A stretch of 64,000 bases of DNA from Coriobacteriia bacterium (GCA_003149935.1 QAMH01000006.1:546121-610120), one strand, 5' to 3'; shown: positions 9,223 to 18,699, counted from the stretch's first letter. The notes: generated by a model from the sequence alone, not told the origin. A program made the numbers and translations.

Positions 9223-10959
9223 CTACATCGAGGTGGTCACGGGCTCGAGAGCGGCAAGCGCATCGTGCACCGTGCGTATGATGTGCGAGACGGCCTCGCT
9301 CGTATCGAGCTCGACCTTCTCGCCCGTCGCGCGGTCCTTGAACTCCACGATATCGTTTTGCGCACCACGTTTGCCAATGATCAGCTGATATGGCCAGCCG
9401 ATAAGGTCGGCATCGGCGAACTTGACGCCGGCGCGCTCGTCACGGTCGTCAAGGGCGACCTCGATGCCCGCGGCCTCGAGTTCGTCGGCGAGCTTGGACG
9501 CAAGGGGCTCGACGAGGTCATCGCCCATCTGGAGGGGAATGACGCATACCTGCGCAGGCGCGATGCTCACGGGCCAATACATGCCGTTCTCGTCGTTGCG
9601 CTGCTCGACGACAGCCGCCATCGAGCGTGTCACGCCAATGCCATAGCAGCCCATGACGTAGGGTTTCTCGACACCATCGGCATCCATGTACGTGGCGTTC
9701 ATGGCCTCGGAGTACTTCGTGCCAAGTTTGAAGACCTGGCTCACCTCGATGCCACGCGAACCCGAGAGGACTTTGCCACAGACAGGACACAGGTCGCCCG
9801 GCTCGGCGAGCACGAGATCGATCCACGCATCCGGCGTGAAGTCACGACCGGGCTCGGCACCCAGGAAGTGGTAGCCATCCTCGTTGGCACCGACGGCCCA
9901 GGCATGCGTGCCTTCGAGCGCGGCATCGCAGATGCAGACAACGCCTTCCGGCAAATCGACGGGACCCATCGAGCCCTTGTGCAAGCCCGCTTCGAGCATC
10001 TCCTCGTCCGTGAGCAGACGCCAGCCCTCGATGGCCTTCTCGGCCTTGATGTCGTTGAGCTCGTGGTCACCGGGGATGAACAGGGCATAGATCTTGCCGT
10101 CGGCACCGGTGCCCGATAGGGCCTTGACGGTCGCGTTCTCGGGCACGTCGAGGAAGCCCGCAAGATCGCCGATGGTATGCACGCCTGGCGTCTCGATCTT
10201 CTCGAGTGCGCGCTCCTCGCCGAGCGCCATCGTCACGCCCACGTTTGCCGCCTCGGCGTCTGCCGCGAATCCGCAGGTGCAATGCACGAGGTCGGACTCG
10301 CCGGCATCGGCCAGCGCCATGAATTCGCAGGTCTCCGAGCCGCCGATCTGGCCAGAATCGGCCTCGACCATGCGATACTCGAGGCCGAGCCGCTCGCAGA
10401 CACGCGCGTAGGCGACCTCCATATCGCGATAGCTCTCGTCAAGCGATTCTTCGTCGGCGTTGAAGCTGTACGCGTCCTTCATCACGAACTCGCGCGTCCT
10501 GAACAGGCCGAAGCGCGGACGCATCTCGTCGCGGAACTTCACCTGCATCTGCCACAGCGTGCAAGGAAGGTCCTTGTAGCTACGCAGCTCGTCGCGCACG
10601 AGGTCGGTGATGAGCTCCTCGTGGGTGGGGCCCAGACACAGTTCGCGCTCGTGGCGGTCGGTAACGCGCATGAGCTCGGGACCGTAATCATCCCAGCGCC
10701 CCGACTCGTGCCAGAGCTCGGCAGGCTGCAAGATGGGCATGAGGATCTCCTGGGCGCCGGTCGCGTTCATCTCCTCGCGCACGATGTCCTGCACCTTGTT
10801 GAGCACGGTCATTCCTAGTGGCAAGAAGGTGTAGGTGCCCGATCCCATCTGACGAATCATGCCCGCGCGGAGCAGCAGCTTGTGGCTTGCGATATCCGCT
10901 CCGGCAGGATCTTCCTTCAATGTCGGACAATAGGTCTTGCTCATACGCATGATGCTCAT
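9223..10959 (-). CDS. proS: Proline--tRNA ligase (bacterial type, with editing domain)
   Basis: Class II synthetase that charges tRNA-Pro and hydrolyses mischarged Ala-tRNA. The 578-residue length and the insertion between class II motifs 2 and 3 (about residues 220-400) identify the bacterial form with the INS editing domain. Motif 2 surroundings read TLWQMQVKFRDEMRPRFGL, and motif 3 lies in MGCYGIGVTRSMAAVVEQ. The start is the ATG at 10959 (MSIMRMSK), preceded by GAGGG about 7 bases upstream; a 75-codon extension with low-complexity translation was discarded. It appears to be transcribed on its own, since a terminator for the next gene lies upstream. Confidence 0.95.
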   Translation of the reverse strand: MSIMRMSKTYCPTLKEDPAGADIASHKLLLRAGMIRQMGSGTYTFLPLGMTVLNKVQDIVREEMNATGAQEILMPILQPAELWHESGRWDDYGPELMRVTDRHERELCLGPTHEELITDLVRDELRSYKDLPCTLWQMQVKFRDEMRPRFGLFRTREFVMKDAYSFNADEESLDESYRDMEVAYARVCERLGLEYRMVEADSGQIGGSETCEFMALADAGESDLVHCTCGFAADAEAANVGVTMALGEERALEKIETPGVHTIGDLAGFLDVPENATVKALSGTGADGKIYALFIPGDHELNDIKAEKAIEGWRLLTDEEMLEAGLHKGSMGPVDLPEGVVCICDAALEGTHAWAVGANEDGYHFLGAEPGRDFTPDAWIDLVLAEPGDLCPVCGKVLSGSRGIEVSQVFKLGTKYSEAMNATYMDADGVEKPYVMGCYGIGVTRSMAAVVEQRNDENGMYWPVSIAPAQVCVIPLQMGDDLVEPLASKLADELEAAGIEVALDDRDERAGVKFADADLIGWPYQLIIGKRGAQNDIVEFKDRATGEKVELDTSEAVSHIIRTVHDALAALEPVTTSM

Positions 10960-11046
10960 GTTGTACCCTCGCTTGCGCTCGTGCTCGAAACATATGTCGC
11001 ACATGGTACCACGTAGGCACAACTGCAATGAAAGCCATATCCACGC

Positions 11047-11076
11047 AAAAGGGGCAGATGCAATGCATCTGCCCCT
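11047..11076 (-). terminator. Rho-independent terminator of the 56-residue gene
   Basis: A perfect 13-bp stem (11050-11062 with 11064-11076, AGGGGCAGATGCA on the plus strand) with a one-base spacer is followed on the minus strand by TTTT. It lies about 65 bases after the stop of the small gene at 11142 and before proS. Confidence 0.8.
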
Positions 11077-11141
11077 CTCCCACGGCTTCGATGCCGAATC
11101 CAGACCTTCGGCGCAGGAATCCGTTTGCCTTCGAAACGCGC

Positions 11142-11312
11142 TTATCGCTCCTCGTTGCCCACGAAAGCACCGCGCACGGAGCAAGCCAGTGCACCGTCAC
11201 GGTAGTTGTCCTCGGAGAAGGTGCTCTGAATCTTGCCGTCCTGAGCGATGTAGGAAACCATTTCCTCGACGGTCATCTTGGTGTAGTCGCGGTAGGTGTG
11301 ATTGCAAGCCAT
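11142..11312 (-). CDS. Small protein of unknown function (56 residues)
   Basis: I do not recognise this protein. It begins MACNHTYRDYTKMTVEEM and is hydrophilic without a signal peptide, membrane segment or repeat; it contains two cysteines, near residues 3 and 44. It is supported as a real gene by AAAGGAG at ideal spacing before the ATG, by its own terminator at 11047-11076, and by its isolation between proS and aspS. An upstream in-frame Met 13 codons earlier has no ribosome site. The expression signals are strong for so small a gene, which suggests an abundant product. Confidence 0.7.
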   Translation of the reverse strand: MACNHTYRDYTKMTVEEMVSYIAQDGKIQSTFSEDNYRDGALACSVRGAFVGNEER

Positions 11313-11576
11313 TACGTACTCCTTTACTTGGCATCCAATAAAAGCAGGCACACCTTAACAGCAACGAGAGCGGTTATTTATTCTGATTTTAGAATAAAGA
11401 TTTGAGCCTTGGGCGGAGTCACGAACATCGTACCCGCTCAACGGCGTCATGATGCCGCTGTTGCCGCAAACGGACACCCCGTGCAAATACGGCACGGCCG
11501 CCAACGGCAAAACGCACGACCGAGACAGAGAGGCGATCACTGCAACGAGACCAAGCCAGGCACCGCAAAGCACGAA

Positions 11577-11608
11577 GACGCCCCGGAGCAATATGAGTCC
11601 GGGGCGTC
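11577..11608 (-). terminator. Terminator hairpin of aspS
   Basis: An 11-bp perfect stem (GACGCCCCGGA at 11577-11587 with its complement at 11598-11608) lies 20 bases after the aspS stop. On the minus strand it is followed only by a short, interrupted T tract, so it is a moderate terminator. The remaining 11313-11576 holds only an AT-rich stretch with a small hairpin (TTATTCT/AGAATAA near 11375-11397), likely the promoter region of the 56-residue gene. Confidence 0.6.
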
Positions 11609-11628
11609 CTCGATGTGAAAGCGAAAAA

Positions 11629-13416
11629 CTAGAGATTGATGCTGATGTTGGCTTCCTTGAGCTGGCGACGGCTCACCTCGCCGGGTGCGCCCGTCATCGG
11701 ATCGGCACCCGAACTCGTCTTGGGGAAGGCGATGACATCGCGGATGGACGCATAGCCGCCGATGAGCATGACCAGACGGTCCAGGCCGAGCGCGATGCCG
11801 CCATGAGGCGGTGCGCCAAAGCCGAGTGCGGTGATGAGGAAGCCGAACTGCTCGTCGATCTGCTCGTCGGTCATGCCGATCTGACGCAGAATGCGGCGTT
11901 GCAGCTCGGGCTGGTGGATACGAATGGTACCGCCACCCATCTCGAAGCCGTCCATGACGATGTCGTAGGAGTAGCTGCCGCAGGCAAGCGGATCGCTCTC
12001 GATCTTGTCGAGGTCCTCGTCGCGCACGCGCGTGAACGGATGGTGCTCGGCGGCATAGCGCTTCTCGTCCTCGTCGTAGCGGAACATCGGGAAGTTCACG
12101 ACCCAGCACAGGTCATGCGTGCCTGGCTCGATGAGGTTCATGGCATGTGCCATGTGCAGGCGCATGTTGCCCAGGACCTCGTTGACGACGGTCGCGCTGT
12201 CGGCACCGAGCATGACGAGGTCGCCCGGCTCGACGTCGAGCGCCGTCTTGATCGCCTCGATTTCATCGTCGCTGAAGAACTTGGTGATGGGGCTATTGAC
12301 CTTGCCCTCGCTGCGGAACTGGATCCAGGCCATACCCTTGGCACCCCACTCGAGCGCCAGGTCGCCCAGCTTGTCGATTTGTGCACGCGGCCAATCGCCC
12401 GCACCCTTGGCGTTGATGGCCTTGACGACGCCGCCATTGGCAAGCGCGCCGGAGAAGACCTTGAAGCCGCAGTCCTTGACGATATCGGAGATATCGATGA
12501 GCTCCATGCCAAAACGGCGGTCCGGGCGGTCGGTGCCATAGCGGGCCATGGCCTCGGCGTAGGGCACGCGGTCGAGCGGGAAGCTCACGTCGTCGATGCC
12601 GACGGCCTTGAAGACCTCGGCGAGCACGTCTTCCATCATGTTCATGACGTCGTCTTCGGTGACGAAGGACATCTCGATGTCGACCTGCGTGAACTCGGGC
12701 TGACGATCGGCGCGCAGGTCCTCGTCGCGGAAGCAACGCGCGACCTGGTAATAGCGCTCGATGCCGCCAATCTGCGTGAGCTGCTTGAAGAGCTGCGGCG
12801 ATTGCGGAAGCGCGTAGAAGTGACCGGGATTGGTGCGGGACGGCACGATGAAGTCGCGGGCGCCCTCGGGGGTGGACTTGCCCAGAATGGGGGTCTCGAC
12901 CTCGATGAAGAGGCGCTCGTGCAGGGCATTGCGAATCGACCAGGTGACGGTGTCGCGCAGACGCAAGGCATCGGCCACGGGCGTACGGCGCATGTCGAGA
13001 TAGCGCCACTTCATGCGCGTGAGCTCGTCGGTGTCGATATCGTCATCAAGCGGGAAGGGTGGTGTGGCGGACTCGTTGAGGATCGTGCACTCGTTCACGA
13101 CCACGTCGATCTCGCCCGTGGGCAGGTCGGGGTTGGCGGTGTCTTCGGGACGCTCGCGCACGAAGCCGGTAACCTCGATGGCCCACTCGGGACGCATCCT
13201 CTCGCCCAGCTCGAAGCAATCCTTGGCGGTATCGGGATCGAAGACGACCTGCGTAATGCCCGTGCGATCGCGCAAATCGACGAAGATGAGGCCGCCGTGG
13301 TCACGCCTGCGGGCGACCCAGCCGGTAAGCGTCACCGTCTGGCCGATGTCCTTGCGGCGCAGCTCGCCGCAGGTGTGCGTGTGCATGGAGTACTCGTTTG
13401 CAAAATCCTCAGGCAC
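11629..13416 (-). CDS. aspS: Aspartate--tRNA ligase (bacterial type with GAD domain)
   Basis: Class II synthetase of 595 residues. The N-terminal OB-fold anticodon domain includes VTLTGWVARRRDHGGLIFVD. Motif 2 lies in ARCFRDEDLRADRQPEFTQ, the bacterial GAD insertion lies mid-protein, and motif 3 reads GIALGLDRLVMLIGG near the C-terminus. Translation starts at GTG (13416) with AAGGAGGG upstream. The protein may be discriminating or non-discriminating for tRNA-Asn; this cannot be decided because the window shows no gatCAB or asnS. It is separated from hisS by 123 bases that hold a short CCCC/GGGG hairpin and a likely AT-rich promoter. Confidence 0.97.
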   Translation of the reverse strand: MPEDFANEYSMHTHTCGELRRKDIGQTVTLTGWVARRRDHGGLIFVDLRDRTGITQVVFDPDTAKDCFELGERMRPEWAIEVTGFVRERPEDTANPDLPTGEIDVVVNECTILNESATPPFPLDDDIDTDELTRMKWRYLDMRRTPVADALRLRDTVTWSIRNALHERLFIEVETPILGKSTPEGARDFIVPSRTNPGHFYALPQSPQLFKQLTQIGGIERYYQVARCFRDEDLRADRQPEFTQVDIEMSFVTEDDVMNMMEDVLAEVFKAVGIDDVSFPLDRVPYAEAMARYGTDRPDRRFGMELIDISDIVKDCGFKVFSGALANGGVVKAINAKGAGDWPRAQIDKLGDLALEWGAKGMAWIQFRSEGKVNSPITKFFSDDEIEAIKTALDVEPGDLVMLGADSATVVNEVLGNMRLHMAHAMNLIEPGTHDLCWVVNFPMFRYDEDEKRYAAEHHPFTRVRDEDLDKIESDPLACGSYSYDIVMDGFEMGGGTIRIHQPELQRRILRQIGMTDEQIDEQFGFLITALGFGAPPHGGIALGLDRLVMLIGGYASIRDVIAFPKTSSGADPMTGAPGEVSRRQLKEANISINL

Positions 13417-13539
13417 TGTATGCCCTCCTTCATCATGCGATCCGCCATAGACAGTGGAGGACCGCGTCCTTCTTACTCATAAATTAGCTATTATGAAACA
13501 AGCGACAACCCCGCGCGAGGGGCATTTCGCCAAGCGCAC

Positions 13540-14850
13540 CTAGAGCAAGCGCGCCATATCCTCGGCAATGGTATCGAGTGACACAGACGTCTCCTCGTGC
13601 GTGTTCATGTTGCGTGCCGTGCACGTACCGGAAGCCAGCTCATCGGGGCCGATGACAAGCACGTAAGCTGCCTGTGTCTTGCCGGCAACCTTGAATTGCG
13701 ACTTGAGCGAGCGGCCCTGCATGTCCATCTGCGCGGCGATGCCCGCATCACGCAGCGCTTGCACGATGGCGAAAGCGTCCTCGGCAAGTGCGGCATCTGC
13801 GAGCGCGACGTAGACGAAGGGACGACTCTCGGGCGCAAGATCGATGCCGAGCTCCTCGAGTACGAGCAGGATGCGCTCGAAGCCAACGGCAAAGCCGAGG
13901 CCCGGCAAGTCCTTGCCCGAGATCTCGCCCATGAGCTTGTCATAGTGACCACCGCCACCGATGGCAGTCTGCGTTCCCAGACCAGCCGTGACCTGCACCT
14001 CGAAGACGGTGCCCGTGTAATAATCGAAGCCACGGACGAGACGGGGATCTTCCATGTACGAGATACCGGCGGCGTTCAAGCACGATTTGACCTGCTCGAA
14101 GCGATCGGAGCAGCTTTCGCACAGGTAGTCCGAAAAGCGCGGGGCATCGTCCATGACGCGCTTGCACGCCTCGTTCTTGCAGTCGAAGGAGCGCAGCGGA
14201 TTGGCGTCGATACGGCGCTTGCACTCATCGCAGAGCTCTTCGGCGTGCTCGGCCTCGTAATCGCGTGCCGCCTGCGTGTAGGCCGGACGGCACGATTCGT
14301 CACCCATCGAGTTGATGAGCAGCGTCATCTGCTCGGCGGGTATGCCGAGCGCGGCGAAAAAGCGCATGCACATGATGATCATCTCGGCATCGGCAATTGG
14401 CTCGGTGGCGCCAAGGCACTCGACGCCCACCTGTCTGAACTCGCGATAGCGACCCTTCTGCGGGCGCTCGGCGCGAAACATGGGGCCTGCGTACCAGAGC
14501 TTTGCCGGAGCCGCACCTTGCGGCACGAGGGCGTGCTCGGCGATGGCGCGCACGACACCCGCCGTGCCCTCGGGGCGCAGCGAGAGGACCTGGTCGCTCT
14601 TGAGCGTGGTACCCTCGCGCATTGCCTGCATGGCCCCCATCGACCGTACCGAGAAGAGCTCCTTGCTGGCAACGTCACTCGTCTCTCCCACGCTGCGCGT
14701 GAAGAGCTCGGTGCTCTCGAAAACCGGCGTCTGGATGGGCTCGTAGCCATAAGCGGAAAACACCTCGTTCGCACGAGCGACGAACTCGAGCCACGCACCT
14801 GCGCGGTCGAAGATAAGATCCTGAGTGCCTTTCGGTGCCTTGTATCGCAT
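13540..14850 (-). CDS. hisS: Histidine--tRNA ligase
   Basis: Class II synthetase of 436 residues. It begins MRYKAPKGTQDLIFDRAGAW. It has the HisA motif region VRGFDYYTGTVFEVQV and the class II motif 3 GLGFAVGFERILLVLEELG. The C-terminal anticodon domain follows. Between motifs lie three Cys pairs (CDECKRR, CKNEACK, CESCSDR), consistent with a zinc-binding insertion seen in some Gram-positive HisRS. Its start shares one base with the stop of the small gene upstream, indicating cotranscription. Confidence 0.96.
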   Translation of the reverse strand: MRYKAPKGTQDLIFDRAGAWLEFVARANEVFSAYGYEPIQTPVFESTELFTRSVGETSDVASKELFSVRSMGAMQAMREGTTLKSDQVLSLRPEGTAGVVRAIAEHALVPQGAAPAKLWYAGPMFRAERPQKGRYREFRQVGVECLGATEPIADAEMIIMCMRFFAALGIPAEQMTLLINSMGDESCRPAYTQAARDYEAEHAEELCDECKRRIDANPLRSFDCKNEACKRVMDDAPRFSDYLCESCSDRFEQVKSCLNAAGISYMEDPRLVRGFDYYTGTVFEVQVTAGLGTQTAIGGGGHYDKLMGEISGKDLPGLGFAVGFERILLVLEELGIDLAPESRPFVYVALADAALAEDAFAIVQALRDAGIAAQMDMQGRSLKSQFKVAGKTQAAYVLVIGPDELASGTCTARNMNTHEETSVSLDTIAEDMARLL

Positions 14851-15257
14851 TACTTGCCGTCCCTTTCATTCGTCTGGTCTCCGCTTGCGACAGGCTCGTC
14901 GCTCACGACGATGGCATCGACATCGATGGGCTGCGGGTCATCCGAGCCTTGCGCGTCCTCGACGGTCGCGCTCATGGTCGTAAGCTCGTCCTCGTATGCC
15001 TGCTTGTGAGCGGCATTTTCCTCGATGCGAGCTATGAGCTCGGCATGCGATGCGCGAAACGCCGCATCATCCGACAGTTGCTCGTAGACATCGCGGCCTA
15101 GCTGCTGCATGAGCTTGTTCTCCTCAAGCACCAAGTCGGCGATCTTCATCTTGATCTTGGCCTTAGCCGCTACATCACCCGCCGTCGACGCAAGCCCTGA
15201 CACGAACTCGCTGCCCTTGTCGATGAGCTCTTTGGCGGTTTCCTGAAAACTACTCAT
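14850..15257 (-). CDS. Unknown helical protein, 135 residues
   Basis: I do not recognise a family. The product starts MSSFQETAKELIDKGSEF, is rich in Ala, Glu, Lys and Asp, and is predicted by eye to be mainly helical in residues 25-90. It ends in an acidic, low-complexity tail (DVDAIVVSDEPVASGD). There is no signal peptide or membrane segment. The ATG is preceded by AAGGAGCC. It overlaps hisS by one base (TAATG) and follows rpmB's terminator. The context links it to a translation gene but does not show a role. Confidence 0.75.
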   Translation of the reverse strand: MSSFQETAKELIDKGSEFVSGLASTAGDVAAKAKIKMKIADLVLEENKLMQQLGRDVYEQLSDDAAFRASHAELIARIEENAAHKQAYEDELTTMSATVEDAQGSDDPQPIDVDAIVVSDEPVASGDQTNERDGK

Positions 15258-15290
15258 GCATGGCTCCTTTGCAGATGATGGTCATGTACG

Positions 15291-15314
15291 CAAAAGAGGC
15301 CCATCAGGGCCTCT
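15291..15314 (-). terminator. Rho-independent terminator of rpmB
   Basis: An 8-bp stem AGAGGCCC/GGGCCTCT (15295-15302 and 15307-15314) with an ATCA loop is followed on the minus strand by TTTTG. It lies 27 bases after the rpmB stop. Confidence 0.8.
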
Positions 15315-15340
15315 CGAGGTAACGCGTATATGCACGAAGA

Positions 15341-15532
15341 CTAGGCGCGGGTGACCTTGCCGGCCTTCAAGCAGCTCGTGCAGACGTTTGCCTTGCGAAC
15401 GTGGCCCTTGGCGTCCTTGATGGTGACCTTCTGGATGTTGGGACGAAAGACCCTGTTGGTCACACGGTGGGAGTGGCTGACATTGCGGCCTGCTGCCGGA
15501 TGCTTTCCGCAGACCTCGCATACCTTCGACAT
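15341..15532 (-). CDS. rpmB: 50S ribosomal protein L28
   Basis: Large-subunit protein of 63 residues, starting MSKVCEVCGKHPAAGRNVSH. Two CxxC pairs (CEVC near residues 5-8 and CTSC near 51-54) make this the zinc-binding (C+) form of L28. The ATG is preceded by AAGGAG at 7 bases; a longer in-frame extension is not needed. It is a single-gene unit with its own terminator. Confidence 0.95.
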   Translation of the reverse strand: MSKVCEVCGKHPAAGRNVSHSHRVTNRVFRPNIQKVTIKDAKGHVRKANVCTSCLKAGKVTRA

Positions 15533-15683
15533 CTTCGTTCTCCTTGCTACAAACGGCTTACGCCGGATTTCCATGCGGATTGAGCGTGTCACCACGCGAA
15601 TTCGGAATTATAGCACAAATTGCATGATGTGAGACGATGATTTTCTAGGCGGTGTGGATTCCTCGTTTGTCCGCCGACGATCC

Positions 15684-16622
15684 CTATGACCTCGGGTGGG
15701 CATCCTTGTAGACGTCCTTCATGTGCTGCAGCGACAGGTGCGTGTAGACTTGCGTCGTCGAAAGGCTCGCATGCCCGAGCATCTCCTGCACGCTGCGCAG
15801 GTCGGCGCCGCCCTCGACCAAATCCGTCGCGAAGGCATGACGCATGTCATGGGGATGCAGACTCGGGTCAAGACCCGCCTGAGCAGCCCGCTGCTTGAAA
15901 ACGCGTCGCAGGCTGTCGGCAGACATCGCGTTTCCGCGCGTGGAGACGAAGAGCGAGTTGCTACGCGCATCGCCCAGAAGAGACGGACGCCCCTCTCGCA
16001 CGTAACGGTCCACGGCTTCGAGCGCGATGGGATACAGAGGGACGATGCGTTCCTTGGAGCCCTTGCCAAAGAGACGGATGCTCGCATCCGAGAAATTGAC
16101 ATCAGCGAGCTCGAGCCGTGCAAGTTCGGCGATACGGGCACCACTCGCATAGAGCAGTTCGAGAAAGGCTTGGTCGCGCAAACCAACGGGATCGTCTTCG
16201 CATACGGCAAGCAATCGCTCGATGTCGGAGTCGCTCGTCTTGCGCGGAAGGTCGCGCCCCAACTTGGGCGACGAAGTCGCTGCCGCGGGATTGAACTGCG
16301 TGACATTCTGGACGTTCAGGTACTTGAAGAAGGTGCGTATAGCCGAAAGGCGTCGAGAGACCGTCTTGGGGGTATAGCCAGAGGCATTGAGCTCCACGAG
16401 GTAACGGCGAAACCGTCGATACTCCACCTGGAGCGGGTCGAGTCCGCTACGTGCGGCCCAATCAAGGTAGCTGCGTATGTCGATGCAGTACGCGCGCACG
16501 GTGTTATCGGAAAGCCCCCGCTCGACCGAGAGATGCCGTGCAAAGGCGCAAGCCCAACACACGGCGCTCGCGTCGAGGCGCTCATCGGCGAAGCATTCCT
16601 CGGGAGAGAAGGCCTTCGTCAT
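15684..16622 (-). CDS. xerC: Tyrosine recombinase XerC/XerD
   Basis: Site-specific recombinase that resolves chromosome dimers. The 312-residue protein has an N-terminal SAM-like DNA-binding domain (about 20-110, including LSDNTVRAYCIDIRSYLDW). The catalytic domain shows the conserved set: Arg in YASGARIAEL, HPHDMRHAFATDLVEGG (His-x-x-Arg), the LGHASLSTTQVYTH block and the nucleophilic Tyr in QVYTHLS. The start overlaps the trmFO stop in ATGA. XerC is preferred over XerD because of the conserved trmFO-xerC pairing known from Gram-positive genomes; sequence alone does not separate them here. Confidence 0.85.
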   Translation of the reverse strand: MTKAFSPEECFADERLDASAVCWACAFARHLSVERGLSDNTVRAYCIDIRSYLDWAARSGLDPLQVEYRRFRRYLVELNASGYTPKTVSRRLSAIRTFFKYLNVQNVTQFNPAAATSSPKLGRDLPRKTSDSDIERLLAVCEDDPVGLRDQAFLELLYASGARIAELARLELADVNFSDASIRLFGKGSKERIVPLYPIALEAVDRYVREGRPSLLGDARSNSLFVSTRGNAMSADSLRRVFKQRAAQAGLDPSLHPHDMRHAFATDLVEGGADLRSVQEMLGHASLSTTQVYTHLSLQHMKDVYKDAHPRS

Positions 16623-17959
16623 GATTGCGGTGCTCCATCGAAGAGGTCGGGACGCCCCGCGACGAAATCGTCGATGGCCGCATGCGCCCGCGCAGCATAG
16701 GCAGCTTTGCGCTCGCGCTTGTTGCGTATCTTGGGTTCGATGGGATCGATGATGCCGTAGTTGACATGCATGGGCTGGTAATCTGCCGTGCCAGGATCGG
16801 TCGCGTACGCGAGTAGACAACCGAACAGGCTCTCGCGAGGCAGCACGGGCTCGGCAAGGCCGGCGAGCTCGGCGTAGACGGCGAGCGCGACGAAGAGCCC
16901 CGAGGCGACGGCCTCGAGGTACCCTTCCGTACCCGTGAGTTGACCCGCGAGATGCACCTCGGGCCTCGAGGGGATGGCGAGCGTCTTCGTCAGCACGTGC
17001 GGTGTGTCGACAAAGGTGTTGCGATGCATGACGCCGAAGCGCGAGAACTCGGCGTTCTCGAGGCCGGGAATCATCCTGAAGACGCGTTCCTGTTCGCCAA
17101 AGCGCAGGTTGGTCTGGAAGCCAACGAGGTTGTATGCCGTCGCCGCGGCGTTCTCGGCGCGCAGCTGCACGGCAGCCCAGGGGCGCTTACCCGTACGCGG
17201 ATCGGTAAGCCCAACTGGTTTGAGTGCACCATGCGAGAGCGCATCGCGCCCGGTACGCGCGACTTCCTCGACTGGCTGGCACGCCGCGAAGAGCTCGCGA
17301 CGCTCGAAATCCTTTTCGATAACGCGGCCCGCGTTGACGAGCTCGTCAACGAAGGCTTCGTATTCCTCACGATTCATCGGAGCGTTGAGATAGTCGGCCG
17401 TGTCACCTTTGTCATAGCGTGACTGGGCGAAGATAACCGATCGGTCAAGGGAGTCCGCCTCGACGATGGGGGCTGCCGCGTCGTAGAACGCAAGACCTTG
17501 CGAACCGAGCTCGTCGGTAAGTTGCCCCGCGAGCGCATCGGCCGTGAGCGGGCCGGTCGCGATGATAGCAGGTCCATCGGGGATGATCGTGCACTCCTCG
17601 CGCACGAGCTCAATGTTGGGCGATGCGTCGATCAGGCGCTGCACGGCAGCGGAGAATTCGTCGCGATCGACTGCAAGCGCACCGCCTGCGGCTACGCGCG
17701 TTTCATAGGCGCAGACAAGGAGCCTGGAGCCAAGCGCGGAGAGCTCGTACTTGAGCGAACCGGCCGCCGTCTCGGGATCGACGCTCTTGAGGGAGTTCGA
17801 GCAGACGAGCTCGGCGACGTTGCCCGTCTTGTGCACGGGCGTGGAATGCTCGGGGCGCATCTCGATAAGACGTACGGGGACTCCACGTGCAGCGAGCTGC
17901 AACGCGGCCTCGCAACCAGCGAGCCCTGCCCCGATGACCGTGACTGTTGGAAAGCTCAT
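16619..17959 (-). CDS. trmFO: Methylenetetrahydrofolate--tRNA-(uracil-5-)-methyltransferase
   Basis: FAD- and folate-dependent enzyme that makes ribothymidine at tRNA position 54. The 446-residue protein starts with the FAD-binding glycine motif TVTVIGAGLAGCEAALQLA. It has the family stretches CSNSLKSVDPETAAGSLKYE, NAPMNREEYEAFVDELV and QVEL-like YLEAVASGLFVALAVY. The ATG at 17959 is preferred over a 25-codon extension without similarity. It forms a coupled pair with xerC. In many Gram-positive genomes topA precedes trmFO; here the MntA-HepT pair occupies that place. Confidence 0.95.
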   Translation of the reverse strand: MSFPTVTVIGAGLAGCEAALQLAARGVPVRLIEMRPEHSTPVHKTGNVAELVCSNSLKSVDPETAAGSLKYELSALGSRLLVCAYETRVAAGGALAVDRDEFSAAVQRLIDASPNIELVREECTIIPDGPAIIATGPLTADALAGQLTDELGSQGLAFYDAAAPIVEADSLDRSVIFAQSRYDKGDTADYLNAPMNREEYEAFVDELVNAGRVIEKDFERRELFAACQPVEEVARTGRDALSHGALKPVGLTDPRTGKRPWAAVQLRAENAAATAYNLVGFQTNLRFGEQERVFRMIPGLENAEFSRFGVMHRNTFVDTPHVLTKTLAIPSRPEVHLAGQLTGTEGYLEAVASGLFVALAVYAELAGLAEPVLPRESLFGCLLAYATDPGTADYQPMHVNYGIIDPIEPKIRNKRERKAAYAARAHAAIDDFVAGRPDLFDGAPQS

Positions 17960-17978
17960 GTGCCCTATCTCCCCGTCA

Positions 17979-18413
17979 CTATAAAGATGCGGAAGACGCC
18001 TGACTCGCTGCGCCTCCTGCTCCAGCGTCATCATGCGTCATCTGCGAAGCATACGCATCTCGATATTGTCGAAGGAGCTGGGCCAGCTCTGGTATATCGG
18101 CACCCGCGACCTGCCACGCGATAGTCCGGTCGATCTCACGATATCCATGGGCGACAAAATTTCGAAAACCCTTAATTTGACGCCATGGGTAATCCGGAAA
18201 TGCGCTTACCACATCATCAGACAGGTGAAGAGTGTCCTCAGCAATACGATAGACGGGAGCCATAACGGCGTCATAAATCAGCTCCCCGTCTTCCGAGCGA
18301 TCATGTACGAATTGTTTCTGGTCAAGCGAGAAACGCCGGAGCCGATTTGCGAGAACTTGCGCATCTTCCAGAATAACGTCAATGAGTTCGATATCGCGAT
18401 CAAGCTGTTTCAT
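17979..18413 (-). CDS. HepT-like ribonuclease toxin (HEPN, DUF86)
   Basis: HEPN-domain toxin of a type VII MntA-HepT system, which cleaves RNA until AMPylated by its partner. The 144-residue protein starts MKQLDRDIELIDVILED. It carries the HEPN catalytic motif RX4HXY as RNFVAHGYREID near residue 95; the Tyr is the residue modified in characterised systems. The C-terminal 20 residues are low-complexity Ala/Ser/Gly. Its start lies inside the end of the nucleotidyltransferase gene (14-base overlap), so the antitoxin is made first. Family assignment rests on the motif plus partner. Confidence 0.85.
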   Translation of the reverse strand: MKQLDRDIELIDVILEDAQVLANRLRRFSLDQKQFVHDRSEDGELIYDAVMAPVYRIAEDTLHLSDDVVSAFPDYPWRQIKGFRNFVAHGYREIDRTIAWQVAGADIPELAQLLRQYRDAYASQMTHDDAGAGGAASQASSASL

Positions 18414-18699
18414 AAAGCAGCACCTCATCTTGCTGAATGCGCTTTCTGAAGGCCGGCCTCATGAATTCAGGTGGGTTTGTGACAATTTCAACGGAACGAC
18501 CGAGACGCTCTTCGAGAAGCTCCTGCATAGAGAGCAAATCGCTGTAATTGACGTCATGTCCGCATTCAAGGCGAACATCGACATCGCTTTGCCGTTCTTC
18601 TTCTCCACGCGCAAAGGAACCGAACAGGTATCCAGCACGCACGTCATAAGGCGCAACAGCTTCCCGCAAAGCTTCTGCTATGTCTTCAATCGTCAGCAT
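18400..18699 (-). CDS. MntA-like nucleotidyltransferase antitoxin
   Basis: Minimal nucleotidyltransferase, the antitoxin that AMPylates HepT in characterised pairs. The 99-residue protein contains GSFARGEEERQSDVDVRLE. This matches the family signature GSX10DXD exactly, with the metal-binding acidic residues present, so it is likely active. It precedes and overlaps hepT. A TATACT element ends about 6 bases before the ATG and no ribosome site is visible, which points to a leaderless mRNA. Confidence 0.85.
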   Translation of the reverse strand: MLTIEDIAEALREAVAPYDVRAGYLFGSFARGEEERQSDVDVRLECGHDVNYSDLLSMQELLEERLGRSVEIVTNPPEFMRPAFRKRIQQDEVLLYETA